Shown here: positions 17,459 to 28,327 of the stretch, one piece after another
Numbering within the stretch: the first letter of the stretch is position 1
Layout of the letters: each line of letters starts with the position of its first letter
Source of the DNA: Kaistella chaponensis
GTDB lineage: Bacteria > Bacteroidota > Bacteroidia > Flavobacteriales > Weeksellaceae
NCBI RefSeq assembly: GCF_900156725.1
Contig: NZ_FTOI01000009.1
Span: 80,819 to 144,818 of the forward strand
Reading direction: 5' to 3'
DNA length: 64,000 nt
Made by a program: the position numbers and the translations under genes
Notes under the pieces: generated by a model
The model's input: the letters and a program-made list of their open reading frames with translations, nothing else
Databases searched by the model: none
What the model was told of the DNA's origin: nothing

Positions 17459-18476
17459 CATCGAAAATATAATTCGTCCACACTTGTTGGATTCGAAATC
17501 TTACACAAGTTTGCGCAATTCTTACTTAAAAAAGGAAGTGGTTTTATTGGATGCCAATGAAAATCCATTTGGATCCTACAACCGATATCCAGATGCGGAA
17601 CATCTTCAATTGAAGCGGAAATTAGCAGAAATAAATGAAGTACAGCCAGAGCAATTATTTTTAGGAAACGGAAGTGATGAGTTGATTGATTTGGCGATGC
17701 GAATGTTCTGCGAACCAACCCAGGATGCCATACTGGTTTTCAATCCGAGTTTCGTGATGTATGAAATTTCTGCAAAATTAAATAATCTTGATGTTGAGAA
17801 ACTTCAGTTAAATTCAGATTTTCAATTAGAAAAAGAGGTTTTTCAAGACGTTATTTCAAAAACAAAGGCTAAAATTTTATTTCTCTGTTCGCCGAATAAT
17901 CCGACTGGCAATTCAATTGACGATTTAGAATTTTATATTCAGAGTTTTGCAGGAATTGTGATCGTGGATGAAGCCTATATTGAGTTTTCCAAAGAAGTTT
18001 CTGCGGTGAGTTTGCTTGCTAAATATCCGAACTTAATTGTTCTAAAAACTTTATCAAAAGCTTATGGAATGGCAGGTTTAAGAATAGGAGTCGGATTTGC
18101 TTCACCAGAAATTGCTGTGCTATTCAATCAATTTAAACCACCTTACAACATCAGTTCAGAAAGTCAAAAACTGGCTTTAAAACAATTGGAGAATCTAGAG
18201 GAATTGCAAAAAAATATCTCAATTATTTTAAAAGAAAGAGATCATTTGAAAGTTGGTTTAGAAAAATTAAGTTCAGTCAATAAAATTTTTCCTTCCGATG
18301 CCAATTTCTTTCTCATTGAATTTAAAAATGCAGAAACCGCTTATCAAAAGTTATTAGAAGAGAATATTCTGACGAGTTTAAGACATCCCGCTTTGAAAAA
18401 TTGTCTGAGAATTACGGTGGGAACAGCAGAAGAAAATTCAAAATTATTAAACGTTTTATCCAAAATACCATCATGA
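17448..18476 (+). CDS. hisC: Histidinol-phosphate aminotransferase
   Basis: 342 residues, fold-type I PLP enzyme. Substrate-loop [15 protein letters not shown] near the N-terminus, the conserved [15 protein letters not shown], and the PLP-lysine segment [16 protein letters not shown]. Overlaps hisD at its start and hisB at its stop (ATGA). Confidence 0.96.
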   Translation: MEFNIENIIRPHLLDSKSYTSLRNSYLKKEVVLLDANENPFGSYNRYPDAEHLQLKRKLAEINEVQPEQLFLGNGSDELIDLAMRMFCEPTQDAILVFNPSFVMYEISAKLNNLDVEKLQLNSDFQLEKEVFQDVISKTKAKILFLCSPNNPTGNSIDDLEFYIQSFAGIVIVDEAYIEFSKEVSAVSLLAKYPNLIVLKTLSKAYGMAGLRIGVGFASPEIAVLFNQFKPPYNISSESQKLALKQLENLEELQKNISIILKERDHLKVGLEKLSSVNKIFPSDANFFLIEFKNAETAYQKLLEENILTSLRHPALKNCLRITVGTAEENSKLLNVLSKIPS

Positions 18477-19567
18477 AAAAAGTATTATTCATCGACCGCG
18501 ACGGAACATTAATTTTAGAACCGCCTACAGATTTCCAGGTGGATTCTTTAGAAAAATTAGAATTTTATCCAAAAGTAATTCAGAATTTGGCCAAAATCGT
18601 GATTGAACTCGATTACGAATTGGTGATGGTAACGAATCAGGATGGTTTGGGAACGGATTTTTTTCCAGAAGAAGATTTCCGGATTCCTCAAGAAAAAATG
18701 CTGAAAACTTTGGAAAATGAAGGAATCGTTTTTTCTGATCTTTTGATTGATGACAGTTTTGAATCGGATAATTCGCCGAACAGAAAACCACGAACCGGAT
18801 TGCTTCAAAAGTACATTTACGGAAATTACGATCTAAAAAATTCTTTCGTTATCGGTGATCGAAAAACAGACGTAGAATTGGCGAAAAATCTCGGAACGCA
18901 ATCTATTTTTATCGCAAATGAAAATTTTGAAGAGGCCACTTTAGCCACGCAAAGTTGGGATGAAATCTATCAATATTTAAAGCAAATTCCGCGAAAAGCA
19001 AAAGTGAACCGCAAAACGAAGGAAACCGAAATAACGGTGGAATTAAATCTTGACGGTAGTGGAAAATCGAATATCAATACGGGTTTACCATTTTTTGATC
19101 ACATGTTGGAACAAATCTCCAAACACGGAAATTTTGATCTGGAAGTGAATGTTAATGGTGATTTGGAGGTTGATGAACACCACACGATTGAAGATACCGC
19201 TTTGGTTTTGGGTACTTGTTTTGAGCAGGCTTTAGGTTCTAAAAAAGGCATTGAAAGATATGCTTTCGCTTTACCGATGGACGATTGTTTGGCGCAAGTT
19301 GCGTTGGATTTTGGCGGACGAAACTGGCTCGTTTGGAACGTTGATTTTAAACGTGAAAAAATTGGCGATGTTCCTACAGAATTGTTTTATCATTTCTTTA
19401 AATCATTCACCGATACAGGAAAATGCAATCTCAATATTCAATGTGAAGGTGACAATGAACACCATAAAATAGAGTCCATTTTTAAAGCATTTGCGAAAGT
19501 TTTGCGCGATGCAGTGAAGCAGGATCCAAACAATTTTTCCATCCCAAGTACCAAAGGAATATTATGA
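18473..19567 (+). CDS. hisB: Bifunctional histidinol-phosphatase / imidazoleglycerol-phosphate dehydratase
   Basis: 364 residues from the ATG at 18473, which overlaps the hisC stop. The N-terminal HAD phosphatase has the DxD nucleophile motif IDRDGTL (Asp8, Asp10). The C-terminal dehydratase (from about residue 175) has [13 protein letters not shown] and [14 protein letters not shown], the Mn-binding His-rich motifs, repeated in the half with [14 protein letters not shown]. It does steps seven and nine of the pathway. The fusion is common in gammaproteobacteria and Bacteroidota. Confidence 0.97.
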   Translation: MKKVLFIDRDGTLILEPPTDFQVDSLEKLEFYPKVIQNLAKIVIELDYELVMVTNQDGLGTDFFPEEDFRIPQEKMLKTLENEGIVFSDLLIDDSFESDNSPNRKPRTGLLQKYIYGNYDLKNSFVIGDRKTDVELAKNLGTQSIFIANENFEEATLATQSWDEIYQYLKQIPRKAKVNRKTKETEITVELNLDGSGKSNINTGLPFFDHMLEQISKHGNFDLEVNVNGDLEVDEHHTIEDTALVLGTCFEQALGSKKGIERYAFALPMDDCLAQVALDFGGRNWLVWNVDFKREKIGDVPTELFYHFFKSFTDTGKCNLNIQCEGDNEHHKIESIFKAFAKVLRDAVKQDPNNFSIPSTKGIL

Positions 19568-20145
19568 TAGCGATTATTGATTATGTGGCGGGAAATGTAA
19601 AATCCGTAGAAAACGCAGTGCAAAAGTTGGGTTTTGAAACCATCATTACCTCAGGTTTTGAGGAGATCAGAAACGCTGAAAAAGTTATTTTTCCAGGTGT
19701 TGGTGAAGCTTCAACAGCGATGAAATATTTAAAACAGAAAAATTTAGAAAAATTAATTCCGACTTTGAAACAACCTTTTTTGGGAATTTGTTTAGGACAA
19801 CAATTGCTATGTGATTTTTCTGAAGAAGGAGCAACCAAATGTCTCGGAATATTTGATTTGAAAGTGAAGGAATTTCCGTCCACAGATATTGTTCCACACA
19901 TGGGTTGGAATAATTTGCAAAAGTTGCAAGGACCGCTTTTTGAAGGAATTTCAGAACTCGATAATTTCTACTTTGTTCACAGTTATTACTGCGAAGTTGG
20001 GGAATTTACCACGTCTGAATGTGATTATATTTTGCCATTCAGTGCGACTTTACAGAAAGATAATTTTTATGGAACACAGTTTCACCCCGAAAAATCTGGT
20101 GACGTTGGTTCTAAAATTCTAGAAAATTTTTTAAAATTAAAATAA
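19564..20145 (+). CDS. hisH: Imidazole glycerol phosphate synthase, glutaminase subunit
   Basis: 193 residues, class I glutamine amidotransferase. Nucleophile Cys in GICLGQQLL; catalytic His-x-Glu in GTQFHPEKS near the C-terminus. Supplies ammonia to HisF. Overlaps hisB by 4 bp. Confidence 0.97.
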   Translation: MIAIIDYVAGNVKSVENAVQKLGFETIITSGFEEIRNAEKVIFPGVGEASTAMKYLKQKNLEKLIPTLKQPFLGICLGQQLLCDFSEEGATKCLGIFDLKVKEFPSTDIVPHMGWNNLQKLQGPLFEGISELDNFYFVHSYYCEVGEFTTSECDYILPFSATLQKDNFYGTQFHPEKSGDVGSKILENFLKLK

Positions 20146-20153
20146 AAGACTTT

Positions 20154-20290
20154 AACCACAAAAGTCACAAAAGTAAAAGTGAAATTTATTCGCTGTAAAG
20201 TTTACAAAAGATAAGCGTTAAAATTTAATCTTTTATGGACTTTTGAGTTTCTCAAAAAATTTAAAAAAAACTTTTGTGCCTTTTGTGGTT
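20154..20290. repeat. 21-bp inverted repeat between hisH and hisA
   Basis: AACCACAAAAGTCACAAAAG.. (20154-20174) is the reverse complement of 20270-20290 (starts ACTTTTGTGCCTTTTG) with one mismatch; the 95-bp interior is AT-rich and codes nothing. This is the only long gap in an otherwise overlapping operon. It may be an inserted element or an internal mRNA processing site. Confidence 0.75.
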
Positions 20291-20307
20291 TTAAAAATAA
20301 AATACAA

Positions 20308-21021
20308 ATGAAAATAATTCCAGCAATTGATATTATCGACGGAAAATGCGTCCGACTTTCCAAAGGAGATTACGATACGAAGAAAATTTACCATGAAAAT
20401 CCTTTGGATATCGCAAAAGAATATGAAGCCAACGGAATTCAATATTTGCATTTGGTCGATTTAGATGGTGCAAAAGCGAAGACCATTAAAAACTTGAGAA
20501 CCTTAGAAATTCTCGCCTCCGAAACCAATTTAGTCATCGATTTTGGCGGTGGAATTAAAACCCGGGAAAGTTTGGAAAGTGCTTTCAATGCAGGAGCAAA
20601 TCAAGTGACGGTTGGAAGTATCGCCGTAGAAAATCCGGAAATTTGTGAAGAATGGATTCAAGAATTTGGTGCGGAAAAGTTAATTTTAGGCGCAGATTGT
20701 TTAGAGCGAAAAGTAAAAACTTCGGGTTGGTTAGAAAGTTCGGATCTGGAGGTGATCGATTTTATTCAATCTTATCAAAAGAAAGGATTAAAAGACGTGA
20801 TTTGTACGGATATTTCCAAAGATGGAATGTTGCAAGGTCCTTCCTTCGAACTGTACAAAGAAATTTTGGGACAATGTAAAATTTCACTCATCGCGAGTGG
20901 CGGAATTTCCTGCATGAAGGATTTGGAGGACTTAAAAGTACTCGGCTGTTCCGGAGCGATCATTGGAAAAGCCTTGTATGAAGGGAAAATTACGTTAAAA
21001 GAACTTCAAAAATTTTTATAA
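20308..21021 (+). CDS. hisA: ProFAR isomerase
   Basis: 237-residue (beta/alpha)8 barrel that isomerises ProFAR to PRFAR. Catalytic Asp in [15 protein letters not shown] and the phosphate-binding loops [14 protein letters not shown] and [12 protein letters not shown] are present. One base separates it from hisF. Confidence 0.96.
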   Translation: MKIIPAIDIIDGKCVRLSKGDYDTKKIYHENPLDIAKEYEANGIQYLHLVDLDGAKAKTIKNLRTLEILASETNLVIDFGGGIKTRESLESAFNAGANQVTVGSIAVENPEICEEWIQEFGAEKLILGADCLERKVKTSGWLESSDLEVIDFIQSYQKKGLKDVICTDISKDGMLQGPSFELYKEILGQCKISLIASGGISCMKDLEDLKVLGCSGAIIGKALYEGKITLKELQKFL

Positions 21022-21022
21022 A

Positions 21023-21775
21023 ATGTTGAAAAAAAGAATTATTCCGTGTTTGGACATCAAGGATGGAAAAACCGTAAAAGGAATTCAGTTTGAAGATCTT
21101 AGAATTGCCGGAGATCCTGTGGAATTGGCGAAAAAATATGTCAAAGATGGCGCAGATGAATTGGTTTTTCTGGACATTACCGCAACTTTGGAAAACAGAA
21201 AAACCATAATTGAACTCGTAGAAAAACTGAGTTTAGAAATCAATATTCCTTTTACGATCGGTGGCGGAATTTCCTCGGTTCAAGATGTAGAAGCTTTGTT
21301 GAAAGCGGGAGCTGATAAAATTTCCATCAATTCTGCTGCTGTTCGTCGTCCGGAATTGGTCCGGGAAATCGCGCAGCAATTCGGAAATCAATGCGTGGTT
21401 ATAGCGATCGATACTAAAAATATCGACGGTGAAGATTATGTTTTCATTAATGGGGGAAAAATTCAAACGGAATTGAAAACTTTGGATTGGGTAAAAACCG
21501 TAACTGATTTAGGAGCGGGAGAAATTTTACTGACTTCCATGGATTTCGATGGAACAAAAAATGGTTTCGATACCCGAATATTACTGAATATTTCAAAGGT
21601 TTGTCAGCTTCCGATCATCGCTTCAGGTGGTGCCGGAAAAATGGAGGATTTCACCGAAGTTTTTACCGAAACTTCTGTTACCGGAGCTTTGGCTGCAAGT
21701 ATTTTTCATTTTAATGAAATAAAAATCAGTGATTTAAAAGATAATTTAAGACAACAAAAAATAGAAGTAAGATGA
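21023..21775 (+). CDS. hisF: Imidazole glycerol phosphate synthase, cyclase subunit
   Basis: 250-residue barrel paralogous to His[19 protein letters not shown] holds the N-terminal catalytic Asp; [14 protein letters not shown] carries the second catalytic Asp and GD/N loop; [12 protein letters not shown] binds phosphate. Pairs with HisH. Overlaps hisIE by 4 bp. Confidence 0.97.
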   Translation: MLKKRIIPCLDIKDGKTVKGIQFEDLRIAGDPVELAKKYVKDGADELVFLDITATLENRKTIIELVEKLSLEINIPFTIGGGISSVQDVEALLKAGADKISINSAAVRRPELVREIAQQFGNQCVVIAIDTKNIDGEDYVFINGGKIQTELKTLDWVKTVTDLGAGEILLTSMDFDGTKNGFDTRILLNISKVCQLPIIASGGAGKMEDFTEVFTETSVTGALAASIFHFNEIKISDLKDNLRQQKIEVR

Positions 21776-22362
21776 CAATAGATTTTGAAAAAGGAAATGG
21801 TTTGGTTCCCGTAATTATTCAGGATGATCGAACGCAGCAGGTTTTGATGTTGGGTTATATGAATCAGGAAGCACTTGATTTAACCAAAAAAGATGGACGC
21901 GTTCATTTTTTCAGCCGAACCACAAACCGAATTTGGCTAAAAGGCGAAACTTCTGAAAATTATCTTTACGTAAAAAGCATTAAAGAAGATTGTGATTCCG
22001 ATGCACTTTTAATCCAGGCAAAACCTGCTGGAAATGTTTGTCATACCGGAAGTTTCAGTTGTTTTGCAGAGAAAAATTCAAAAGGATTTTTATATGAATT
22101 AGAAGAAACCATTTCAGAGCGAATTGACCAAAAGGTAGAAAAATCTTACACTTACGATCTGTATCAAAGAGGTATCAATAAAATGGCGCAGAAAGTAGGA
22201 GAGGAAGCCGTAGAACTCGTGATCGAAGCGAAAGATGACAATGCTGAACTTTTTAAAAATGAAGCTGCAGATCTGTTGTATCACTTTTTAATTCTTCTGA
22301 AAGCGAAAGGATTTTCATTAAATGAAATTGAGGAAGTATTACTACAACGGAATTCAAAATAG
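21772..22362 (+). CDS. hisIE: Bifunctional phosphoribosyl-AMP cyclohydrolase / phosphoribosyl-ATP pyrophosphatase
   Basis: 196 residues. The N-terminal HisI domain has the metal-binding DCDSDALL and the Cys-containing [11 protein letters not shown]. The C-terminal HisE domain has [15 protein letters not shown] and [14 protein letters not shown], the all-alpha pyrophosphatase motifs. Catalyses steps two and three. Last gene of the operon, followed by a terminator. Confidence 0.97.
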   Translation: MTIDFEKGNGLVPVIIQDDRTQQVLMLGYMNQEALDLTKKDGRVHFFSRTTNRIWLKGETSENYLYVKSIKEDCDSDALLIQAKPAGNVCHTGSFSCFAEKNSKGFLYELEETISERIDQKVEKSYTYDLYQRGINKMAQKVGEEAVELVIEAKDDNAELFKNEAADLLYHFLILLKAKGFSLNEIEEVLLQRNSK

Positions 22363-22370
22363 CATAAAAA

Positions 22371-22400
22371 AAAACCTGAGCAGTTGTTCAGGTTTTTTTT
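22371..22400. terminator. Bidirectional terminator between hisIE and the M28 peptidase gene
   Basis: AAAACCTGA (22371-22379) / TCAGGTTTT (22388-22396), flanked by A-run on the left and T-run on the right, so it serves both converging transcripts. Confidence 0.88.
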
Positions 22401-22416
22401 AATAGTAGTTAAAAAA

Positions 22417-23610
22417 TTATTTCTTGATAATAAGTTTCTTAGTTACACTTTCGCCGTTCATGGTAATTGTAACTAAATAGACTCCATTTTTCAATTTAGA
22501 AGTATCTAGATTCTGTTGATCATTGGTTTCCTGTACTTTTCTTCCAGAAATATCTGAAATCGATGTGGTGTAACCTTTTCCATCCAGTCCAATGTTTACA
22601 AAATCATTTGCAGGATTAGGAAAAATACTGATTCTATCTTGCAAATTTTTTGAAGATTCATTTGTGGATAGAGTGATATCTGTTGCTGCCGTAGAAAAAT
22701 GCTGTATTGCACCTACAACTCCTTGAGCAACATTATAAACATAAACTGGATCCATATTGATATAAGTATCACCCGCTGTGTGTGGTTTAGTACTTTGATT
22801 ATATTCGAATAAACCGGTCACTACATATCCTTCTTTTTCGAATGGCATATAATCTGAACGTTCGATGTAATTATCGACCGGTGTTATGTTTGAATAATTC
22901 AATATGCTATTCTTAAACTCGGTAGTTTTTATTGCAGATGCAGCGTTATTGGTAGATGGATAAGTGGTATACATTCCACTTGGAAAAGTAGGAGTTCCGT
23001 CTTTTTCGGCGTAAATCTTGTCGTTAACCATTCCAGCTACACCACCAACTTCATCCAAATTGATTACTAAAAGGATGTCCATTCTTGGATTAGTAGCTTT
23101 TACAACATTTGTTACATAGGCTTGGCTTCCTAAAAGTCCTTGTTCTTCTCCCGAGAAATTGATGAATTTAATAGAATATTCGCTGGAAACATTTTCTAAA
23201 ATCCGGGCTGCTTCTAAAATGATGCTCGTTCCTGATCCATTATCATTTGTTCCTGTTCCTGTAATGGTGTCGTAGTGACCACATATAATAAGAAATTTAT
23301 TCGGATACACCGTTCCGGTTTTCGTTACAATTAAGTTTTTGGTTTGCTTTCCAGAATAGGTAAATGCATTTTCTGTGATTTCTGCAGCAGTATATCCAAA
23401 AGATAAATACTTATTCTTAAGCCAAGTAAACGCATTATTATTTGCAGTAGAACCGGTTGTTTTAACTCCAAATGCAGTAAAATCGGTTAAGAGCGTATTG
23501 ATATTTGTTTGTGTAACTTGGCTTGCCCGGTTTTTATAGGCTTGTATAAAACTTTGGGAAGATGCGATGGTAGAAAGAAGAAGTAGGGATGGAAGTAGAA
23601 AACGTTTCAT
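22417..23610 (-). CDS. Secreted M28 family metallopeptidase with T9SS sorting domain
   Basis: 397 residues. Signal peptide (KRFLLPSLLLLSTIASSQS), then an M28 aminopeptidase-like domain with the zinc-ligand motifs GHYDT, NDNGSG, NFSGEEQGLLGS, NLDEVGG and KPHTAGDT. The last ~80 residues are a type A sorting domain (ISIFPNPANDFVNIGL ... GVYLVTITMNGESVTKKLIIKK). Expected at the cell surface or outside, acting on peptides. All metal ligands are intact. Confidence 0.93.
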   Translation of the reverse strand: MKRFLLPSLLLLSTIASSQSFIQAYKNRASQVTQTNINTLLTDFTAFGVKTTGSTANNNAFTWLKNKYLSFGYTAAEITENAFTYSGKQTKNLIVTKTGTVYPNKFLIICGHYDTITGTGTNDNGSGTSIILEAARILENVSSEYSIKFINFSGEEQGLLGSQAYVTNVVKATNPRMDILLVINLDEVGGVAGMVNDKIYAEKDGTPTFPSGMYTTYPSTNNAASAIKTTEFKNSILNYSNITPVDNYIERSDYMPFEKEGYVVTGLFEYNQSTKPHTAGDTYINMDPVYVYNVAQGVVGAIQHFSTAATDITLSTNESSKNLQDRISIFPNPANDFVNIGLDGKGYTTSISDISGRKVQETNDQQNLDTSKLKNGVYLVTITMNGESVTKKLIIKK

Positions 23611-24055
23611 ATAGTTTAATTTTGATTCAAATATAAAAAAAAATCCTAAACAAACGTTTAGAATTTAGAACGGATCACCAAAAAGTTTACATTAAGTTTC
23701 CTTTATATACAATACCATTGAAAGCTACTGTAATAAAGAAGAACACTATTTTTTACCTTTCTTATAAGCGGACCTAAAATAAAACAATTCTAAACCTTGC
23801 TGCATCTCAAAAATATTTACCCAAAAACACCGCTTCGTTCAGCGAAAACTAAAAAGCACGAACCTATTAAGTGATTTTTTTTTTGGTGAAATTTTACACG
23901 TCTTCTTTATTTTGTACTTGTTCTAAATGAAAAACTAGTGGTTTAAAGTACACCAAATTTTGGACCTGCTTTTCGCTATATTGTAAGAAATTATAGGCAC
24001 AAAAAAAATCCCGAGAAATTCTCAGGATTTATAATTGATAACAAAAATTTTACAT
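23611..24055. other. Gene-free stretch
   Basis: A minus-strand -7 element CAAATATA (23628-23635, reads TATATTTG) lies 18 bp before the M28 start and is its likely promoter. The rplT terminator is at 24004-24030. Between them the DNA is AT-rich; a small CTAAAC/GTTTAG inverted repeat is the only structure noticed. Confidence 0.5.
24004..24030 (-). terminator. Terminator after rplT
   Basis: Reading the minus strand, AAATCCTGAG / CTCGGGATTT with a 5-nt loop and a T-run. Ends the thrS-infC-rpmI-rplT transcript. Confidence 0.85.
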
Positions 24056-24400
24056 TTATTTTACTTGATCAACAATTGCTTTGAACGCTTCAGGATGATT
24101 CATTGCTAAATCAGCTAAAACTTTTCTGTTCAATTCAATGTTGTTCGTTTTTAGAGCGCCCATAAACTGGGAGTAAGACATTCCGTGTTCTCTAGCTCCT
24201 GCGTTAATACGCATAATCCAAAGGCTTCGGAAACTTCTTTTTTTCTCTTTTCTACCGCGGTAAGCATATTGCATTGCTTTTTGTACGGCATTTTTAGCTA
24301 CGGTCCAAACATTTTTTCTTCTACCGAAAAAACCTTTAGCCAGCTTCATTACTTTTTTTCTGCGAGCTCTAGAAGCTACTGCATTTACTGATCTTGGCAT
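24056..24400 (-). CDS. rplT: 50S ribosomal protein L20
   Basis: 114 residues. Begins [20 protein letters not shown], typical of L20, with the RNA-binding basic N-terminus and a globular C-terminal part. Binds 23S rRNA early in 50S assembly. Last gene of the operon with thrS, infC and rpmI, a conserved order. Confidence 0.97.
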   Translation of the reverse strand: MPRSVNAVASRARRKKVMKLAKGFFGRRKNVWTVAKNAVQKAMQYAYRGRKEKKRSFRSLWIMRINAGAREHGMSYSQFMGALKTNNIELNRKVLADLAMNHPEAFKAIVDQVK

Positions 24401-24518
24401 AATTAAATTTGTTTTTTTGAAAAGGGCGGCAATTTATTTCATTGCACTTTTTTGCACCGTTTCAGGGTTAAATTTTCTGAATTTTTTTAATTCTTATAAA
24501 CCGGTTGATTTATAAAAA

Positions 24519-24716
24519 CTATCTTAAAGCTAATTGACGTAAAACACTTTTTTTGTCCACTTCTGCAACATAAGAAGTCTGCGTAAGATTTCTCTTTTGC
24601 TTCGTTTCTTTTTTGGTCAAAATGTGGCTTTTGAAAGCACTTTTTCTTTTAATCTTTCCGGTTCCGGTCAGCTTAAAACGCTTCTTAGCACCTGATTTAG
24701 TTTTTAATTTTGGCAT
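24519..24716 (-). CDS. rpmI: 50S ribosomal protein L35
   Basis: 65 residues. [20 protein letters not shown] is the L35 N-terminal signature; Lys/Arg-rich throughout. It has its own -7 element upstream, so it and rplT can probably be transcribed apart from thrS-infC. Confidence 0.97.
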   Translation of the reverse strand: MPKLKTKSGAKKRFKLTGTGKIKRKSAFKSHILTKKETKQKRNLTQTSYVAEVDKKSVLRQLALR

Positions 24717-24789
24717 TTTGCTTAATTTTATCTATTTGTTATCAATGTCATTACTAGTGAATATGCAGAAACTCTACATTTTCAGACTG

Positions 24790-24797
24790 CAAAAGTA
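24790..24797 (-). promoter_or_regulatory. Internal promoter element before rpmI
   Basis: Minus strand TACTTTTG (plus CAAAAGTA), a TAnnTTTG match, 74 bp before the rpmI start and after the infC stop. Confidence 0.55.
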
Positions 24798-24920
24798 CGA
24801 AATTTCTTTGAATTATCATACTTCAAACAAAAAGAGACTTTTAAAAATTAAAAATCTCTTTTTTATACCTTCCCAACTCAAAATTGCTACATTTTTAAAT
24901 TGGTAAATTGTTACATCAAA

Positions 24921-25484
24921 TTACTTCGCCGGTTTTTTCGGGCTCATCATCATAATCATTCTTTTACCCTCTAATTTAGGCAACTGATCAACTTTTCCAA
25001 CGTGCTCTAATTCTTGAGCCAATTTAAGAAGAAGAATTTCACCTTGATCTTTAAAGATGATCGAACGTCCTTTAAAGAAAACGTACGTTTTCAATTTAGA
25101 ACCTTCTTCTAAGAACTTTTCAGCATGTTTCTTTTTGAAATCGTAATCATGCTCATCGGTTTGTGGACCGAATCTGATTTCTTTTACGACAACCTTTACC
25201 TGTTTCGCTTTTAGCTCTTTGGTCTTTTTCTTTTGCTCATAAAGAAACTTTTTATAATCCAAAATTCTGGATATAAACGGTTCTGCTTTATCGGAAATAA
25301 CCACTAAATCCAATTCCAGATCTTTTGCTATTTCCAGGGCTTTTTCTAAAGGATAAACGCCTGGTTCCACGTTATCACCTACCAAACGAACTTCTCTCGC
25401 ACGGATTTTTTGATTGATCTGGTGCAAATCTTCCTGAACTCGTCTTTGTGGACCTCTACCTCTGTAGTTAAATTTCTGTGCTAT
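24921..25484 (-). CDS. infC: Translation initiation factor IF-3 (AUA start)
   Basis: 187 residues if started at the ATA codon 25482-25484. IF-3 checks the start codon on the 30S subunit. From ATA the N-terminus reads (M)[19 protein letters not shown] and then the family segment [19 protein letters not shown]. An in-frame TAA lies three codons before ATA, and no ATG or GTG occurs between it and a TTG at 25427, which would delete 19 residues. Non-AUG starts on infC are known from other bacteria (AUU in E. coli) and allow autoregulation; AUA here is inferred. Between thrS and rpmI. Confidence 0.9.
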   Translation of the reverse strand: MAQKFNYRGRGPQRRVQEDLHQINQKIRAREVRLVGDNVEPGVYPLEKALEIAKDLELDLVVISDKAEPFISRILDYKKFLYEQKKKTKELKAKQVKVVVKEIRFGPQTDEHDYDFKKKHAEKFLEEGSKLKTYVFFKGRSIIFKDQGEILLLKLAQELEHVGKVDQLPKLEGKRMIMMMSPKKPAK

Positions 25485-25511
25485 GGTTTCTTAATTTTAA
25501 TTGTTTAAATA

Positions 25512-27437
25512 CTAATTGCTAATTTTTGCTTCTTTTTTGAAGTACGTGATAAAGTCTTCTACACTCATTTCGCCTAAATCTCCTTCGCCTCTTCTTCTTA
25601 CAGAAATAGTGCCATTCAATTCTTCGTTTTCACCGACTATGAGCATAAATGGTAGCTTGTTGATTTCCGCATCACGAATTTTTCTACCGGTTTTTTCGTT
25701 TCTTTCGTCAACTATTCCGCAAATATCGTGATTTTCCAGCAATTGTGAAACTTTTTTTGCATAATCCAAATATTTTTCGCTTATCGGCAAAATAGTGAAT
25801 TGATCTGGAGCTAACCACAATGGGAAATCTCCCGCTGTATTTTCTAGCAAGATTGCGATAAACCTTTCCATAGAACCGAATGGCGCTCTGTGAATCATCA
25901 CCGGTCGGTGTTTTTCCCCATCGCTTCCAGTGTACCAAAGATCAAATCTTTCCGGTAAATTATAATCAACCTGGATGGTTCCTAATTGCCATTTTCTACC
26001 CAATGCATCTTTGACCATGAAATCGAGTTTTGGTCCGTAGAAGGCAGCTTCACCATATTCTACCACATAATTTAATCCTTTTTTGATGGCGGACTGAACA
26101 ATAGCATCTTCTGCTTTTTTCCAGTTTTCATCACTTCCAATGTATTTTTCTTTCTTTTCTGGATCTCTTAAAGAAACTTGAGTAACAAAATCTTCAAAAC
26201 CTAGAGATTTGAAAACATAAAGCGTCAAATCAATTACATTTTCGAATTCTGCCATTAATTGATCCGGAGTACAGAAAATGTGGGCATCATCCTGAGTAAA
26301 TCCACGAACTCTGGTTAAACCATGAAGTTCCCCGGATTGTTCATATCTGTAAACTGTTCCAAATTCTGCAAAACGTTTTGGTAAATCGCGGTACGACCAT
26401 TGACCAACTTTGTAAATTTCGCAGTGGTGCGGACAATTCATGGGTTTCAACATAAATTCTTCCCCTTCGTTTGGAGTTTTGATGGGTTGAAAACTATCTG
26501 CTCCGTATTTATCCCAATGTCCAGAAGTTACGTACAATTCTTTTGCACCTATATGCGGCGTCATCACAAATTCATAACCAGATTTTTTCTGCGCTTCTGA
26601 AAGGAAGTTTTCTAATTTTTTTCTTAAAGCTGTTCCTTTTGGTAACCATAAAGGTAAACCTGCACCTACTTTTTCGGAGAAGGCGTAAATTCCTAATTCT
26701 CTACCAAGTTTTCGGTGATCACGTCGTTTTGCTTCTTCTAAAAGTTCTAGATATTCTGTTAGGTCTTTTTGTTTCGGGAAAGAAATCGCGTAAACTCTTG
26801 TTAATTGCTTATTTTTCTCATCGCCTCTCCAATATGCTCCCGCTGCATTTAATATTTTTACAGCTTTTACGATTCCTGTTGCAGGAAGGTGACCGCCGCG
26901 GCAAAGATCGGTGAAGTTGTCGTGGGTACAGAACGTAATTTCACCATCGTTTAAGTTGGTGATTAATTCTGTTTTATAAGGATTGTCTGCGTATTCTTTT
27001 AAAGCATCTGATTTTGAAACCGGATAAATACTGAAGGTTTCGTTTTTCTTCGCGTTCTCCAACATTTTCTTTTCGATTTTTTCGAAATCTTTTTCTGATA
27101 AAACCTCATCACCGAAATCAACATCGTAATAGAACCCTTGCTCAATTGCAGGTCCGATTGTTAATTTAGCGTCCGGATAAAACGCGATGATCGCTTGTGC
27201 CAAAAGGTGAGCGGAGGAATGCCAAAATGCTTTTTTTCCCAAATCATCGTTCCAGGTGAGCAATTGAACCGTAGAATCTGTCGTGATTGGTGTGGTATTT
27301 TCAACCTGTGTTCCGTTTACGAGTGCAGAAATAACATTTCTTGCTAAACCTTCACTGATTGATTTTGCGACGTCAAGCGGAGTTACCGCGCCTTCAAATT
27401 CTTTGATGCTCCCATCGGGAAGAGTAATTTTTATCAT
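25512..27437 (-). CDS. thrS: Threonyl-tRNA synthetase
   Basis: 641 residues, normal length. N-terminal TGS domain ([16 protein letters not shown]), editing domain with [10 protein letters not shown], class II catalytic core with zinc ligands in [10 protein letters not shown] and the motif-3 region [13 protein letters not shown], and a C-terminal anticodon-binding domain. First gene of the thrS-infC-rpmI-rplT operon. No T-box-like element is visible upstream. Confidence 0.97.
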   Translation of the reverse strand: MIKITLPDGSIKEFEGAVTPLDVAKSISEGLARNVISALVNGTQVENTTPITTDSTVQLLTWNDDLGKKAFWHSSAHLLAQAIIAFYPDAKLTIGPAIEQGFYYDVDFGDEVLSEKDFEKIEKKMLENAKKNETFSIYPVSKSDALKEYADNPYKTELITNLNDGEITFCTHDNFTDLCRGGHLPATGIVKAVKILNAAGAYWRGDEKNKQLTRVYAISFPKQKDLTEYLELLEEAKRRDHRKLGRELGIYAFSEKVGAGLPLWLPKGTALRKKLENFLSEAQKKSGYEFVMTPHIGAKELYVTSGHWDKYGADSFQPIKTPNEGEEFMLKPMNCPHHCEIYKVGQWSYRDLPKRFAEFGTVYRYEQSGELHGLTRVRGFTQDDAHIFCTPDQLMAEFENVIDLTLYVFKSLGFEDFVTQVSLRDPEKKEKYIGSDENWKKAEDAIVQSAIKKGLNYVVEYGEAAFYGPKLDFMVKDALGRKWQLGTIQVDYNLPERFDLWYTGSDGEKHRPVMIHRAPFGSMERFIAILLENTAGDFPLWLAPDQFTILPISEKYLDYAKKVSQLLENHDICGIVDERNEKTGRKIRDAEINKLPFMLIVGENEELNGTISVRRRGEGDLGEMSVEDFITYFKKEAKISN

Positions 27438-27460
27438 TTTGAACGAGAAATTTTAGGAGG

Positions 27461-27468
27461 CAAAAATA
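27461..27468 (-). promoter_or_regulatory. -7 element of the thrS promoter
   Basis: Minus strand TATTTTTG (plus CAAAAATA), 24 bp before the thrS ATG. No clear -33 box. Confidence 0.55.
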
Positions 27469-27584
27469 CGGATTTTCTATGAAAGAGTCTTTTAGTTTAA
27501 TGTTTTTTATGGTGTACTTGCATTATTTTGTGTGAATTTTTGAGATTTTGTGGTTCAGATCCCCACAAAGAAAAACGAAATGAT

Positions 27585-27670
27585 ATTGTAGCCCGGATTG
27601 AACATCATGTTTGAGCTCTCCCGATTTATCGGGAAGCGAGTAGTGAAAGCCGGTGGAGTCTTGGAAGTAC
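27585..27670. repeat. Dispersed intergenic repeat (TCCCGAT family)
   Basis: Contains TAGCCCGGATTGAA, the palindrome TCCCGAT-TT-ATCGGGA (27619-27634) and GTGAAAGCCGG. It shares the core palindrome with elements near 9105 and 59306. It lies in the 358-bp gap upstream of thrS; the rest of that gap (27469-27584, 27671-27795) shows nothing else. Confidence 0.6.
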
Positions 27671-27795
27671 AAAATGAAATTTCATGCTCAGAAAAATTGC
27701 TCACTCGATCGAAAATATTTCTGATTTGAATTTTTGAACTGGGTGTTTTTTAGCTGATTGATTGCGATATGGGAAAGTATGAAACGGCTAAAATA

Positions 27796-27987
27796 CTAAT
27801 TGTTGCTATTTTTTTCTGTATTGTCTGTTTTTCCGTCAACATTTAATTTAGACGTTTTTTTGATTTGCTTTTTCATGGTTTGTCCTGACCCAACTTTTTC
27901 TGATGACACGGGAATATTTGGAAAGTCTTCGTTTTGTTTAAGAACCTCGGAATCTTTTGTTTTTTTGTTGTTTTTTTCGTTGTTCAT
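27796..27987 (-). CDS. Small Lys/Asn-rich hydrophilic protein
   Basis: 63 residues beginning MNNEKNNKKTKDSEVLKQ; no hydrophobic segment, rich in Lys, Asn, Ser and Thr, likely disordered. I do not recognise it. It stands alone between gene-free stretches, with a single ATG start and no overlap with known genes. An ORF on the other strand over the same bases is Phe/Leu-rich and looks like a shadow. It may be chance. Confidence 0.5.
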   Translation of the reverse strand: MNNEKNNKKTKDSEVLKQNEDFPNIPVSSEKVGSGQTMKKQIKKTSKLNVDGKTDNTEKNSNN

Positions 27988-28327
27988 AACAATGTTTTAA
28001 AGGGTTAGACCATTTATCTTCAAAAGTGTTGCCAATCAATTTGAAAATGCAAGTTTGCCTTTTTTATTCCATCTTTTACCGAATTAATTTTTATTTCCTA
28101 TCATTTCTTTGTTCACGAAGCAAAAACTTTAATTCCGAATAGGGTCATTAGGAAAAAAGTGGCCTATGATTTAATTTTTGAAATGTTTTTAAAAATATGA
28201 AATGGTCATCTTTTTGTTTTTCGCAAATTTTTATACTGATATGGTTTTAACGCAGTAAAAGCGAAATTTAATCGAAAAAAAACTGCCTCAAAGAAAACTT
28301 TGAGGCGGTTAAAAAAGGACCTAAAAT
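27988..28327. other. Gene-free stretch
   Basis: AT-rich with no ORF of note. The only structure is the terminator of the M4 peptidase gene at its right end. Confidence 0.5.
28273..28310 (-). terminator. Terminator after the M4 peptidase gene
   Basis: Plus-strand arms AACTGCCTCAAAG (28281-28293) and CTTTGAGGCGGTT (28298-28310); on the minus strand the stem is followed by eight T. Confidence 0.88.

Noticed and set aside
27438..27795. T-box or other leader for thrS
   Set aside because: No T-box motif or specifier-loop pattern; only a dispersed repeat and a -7 box are visible.
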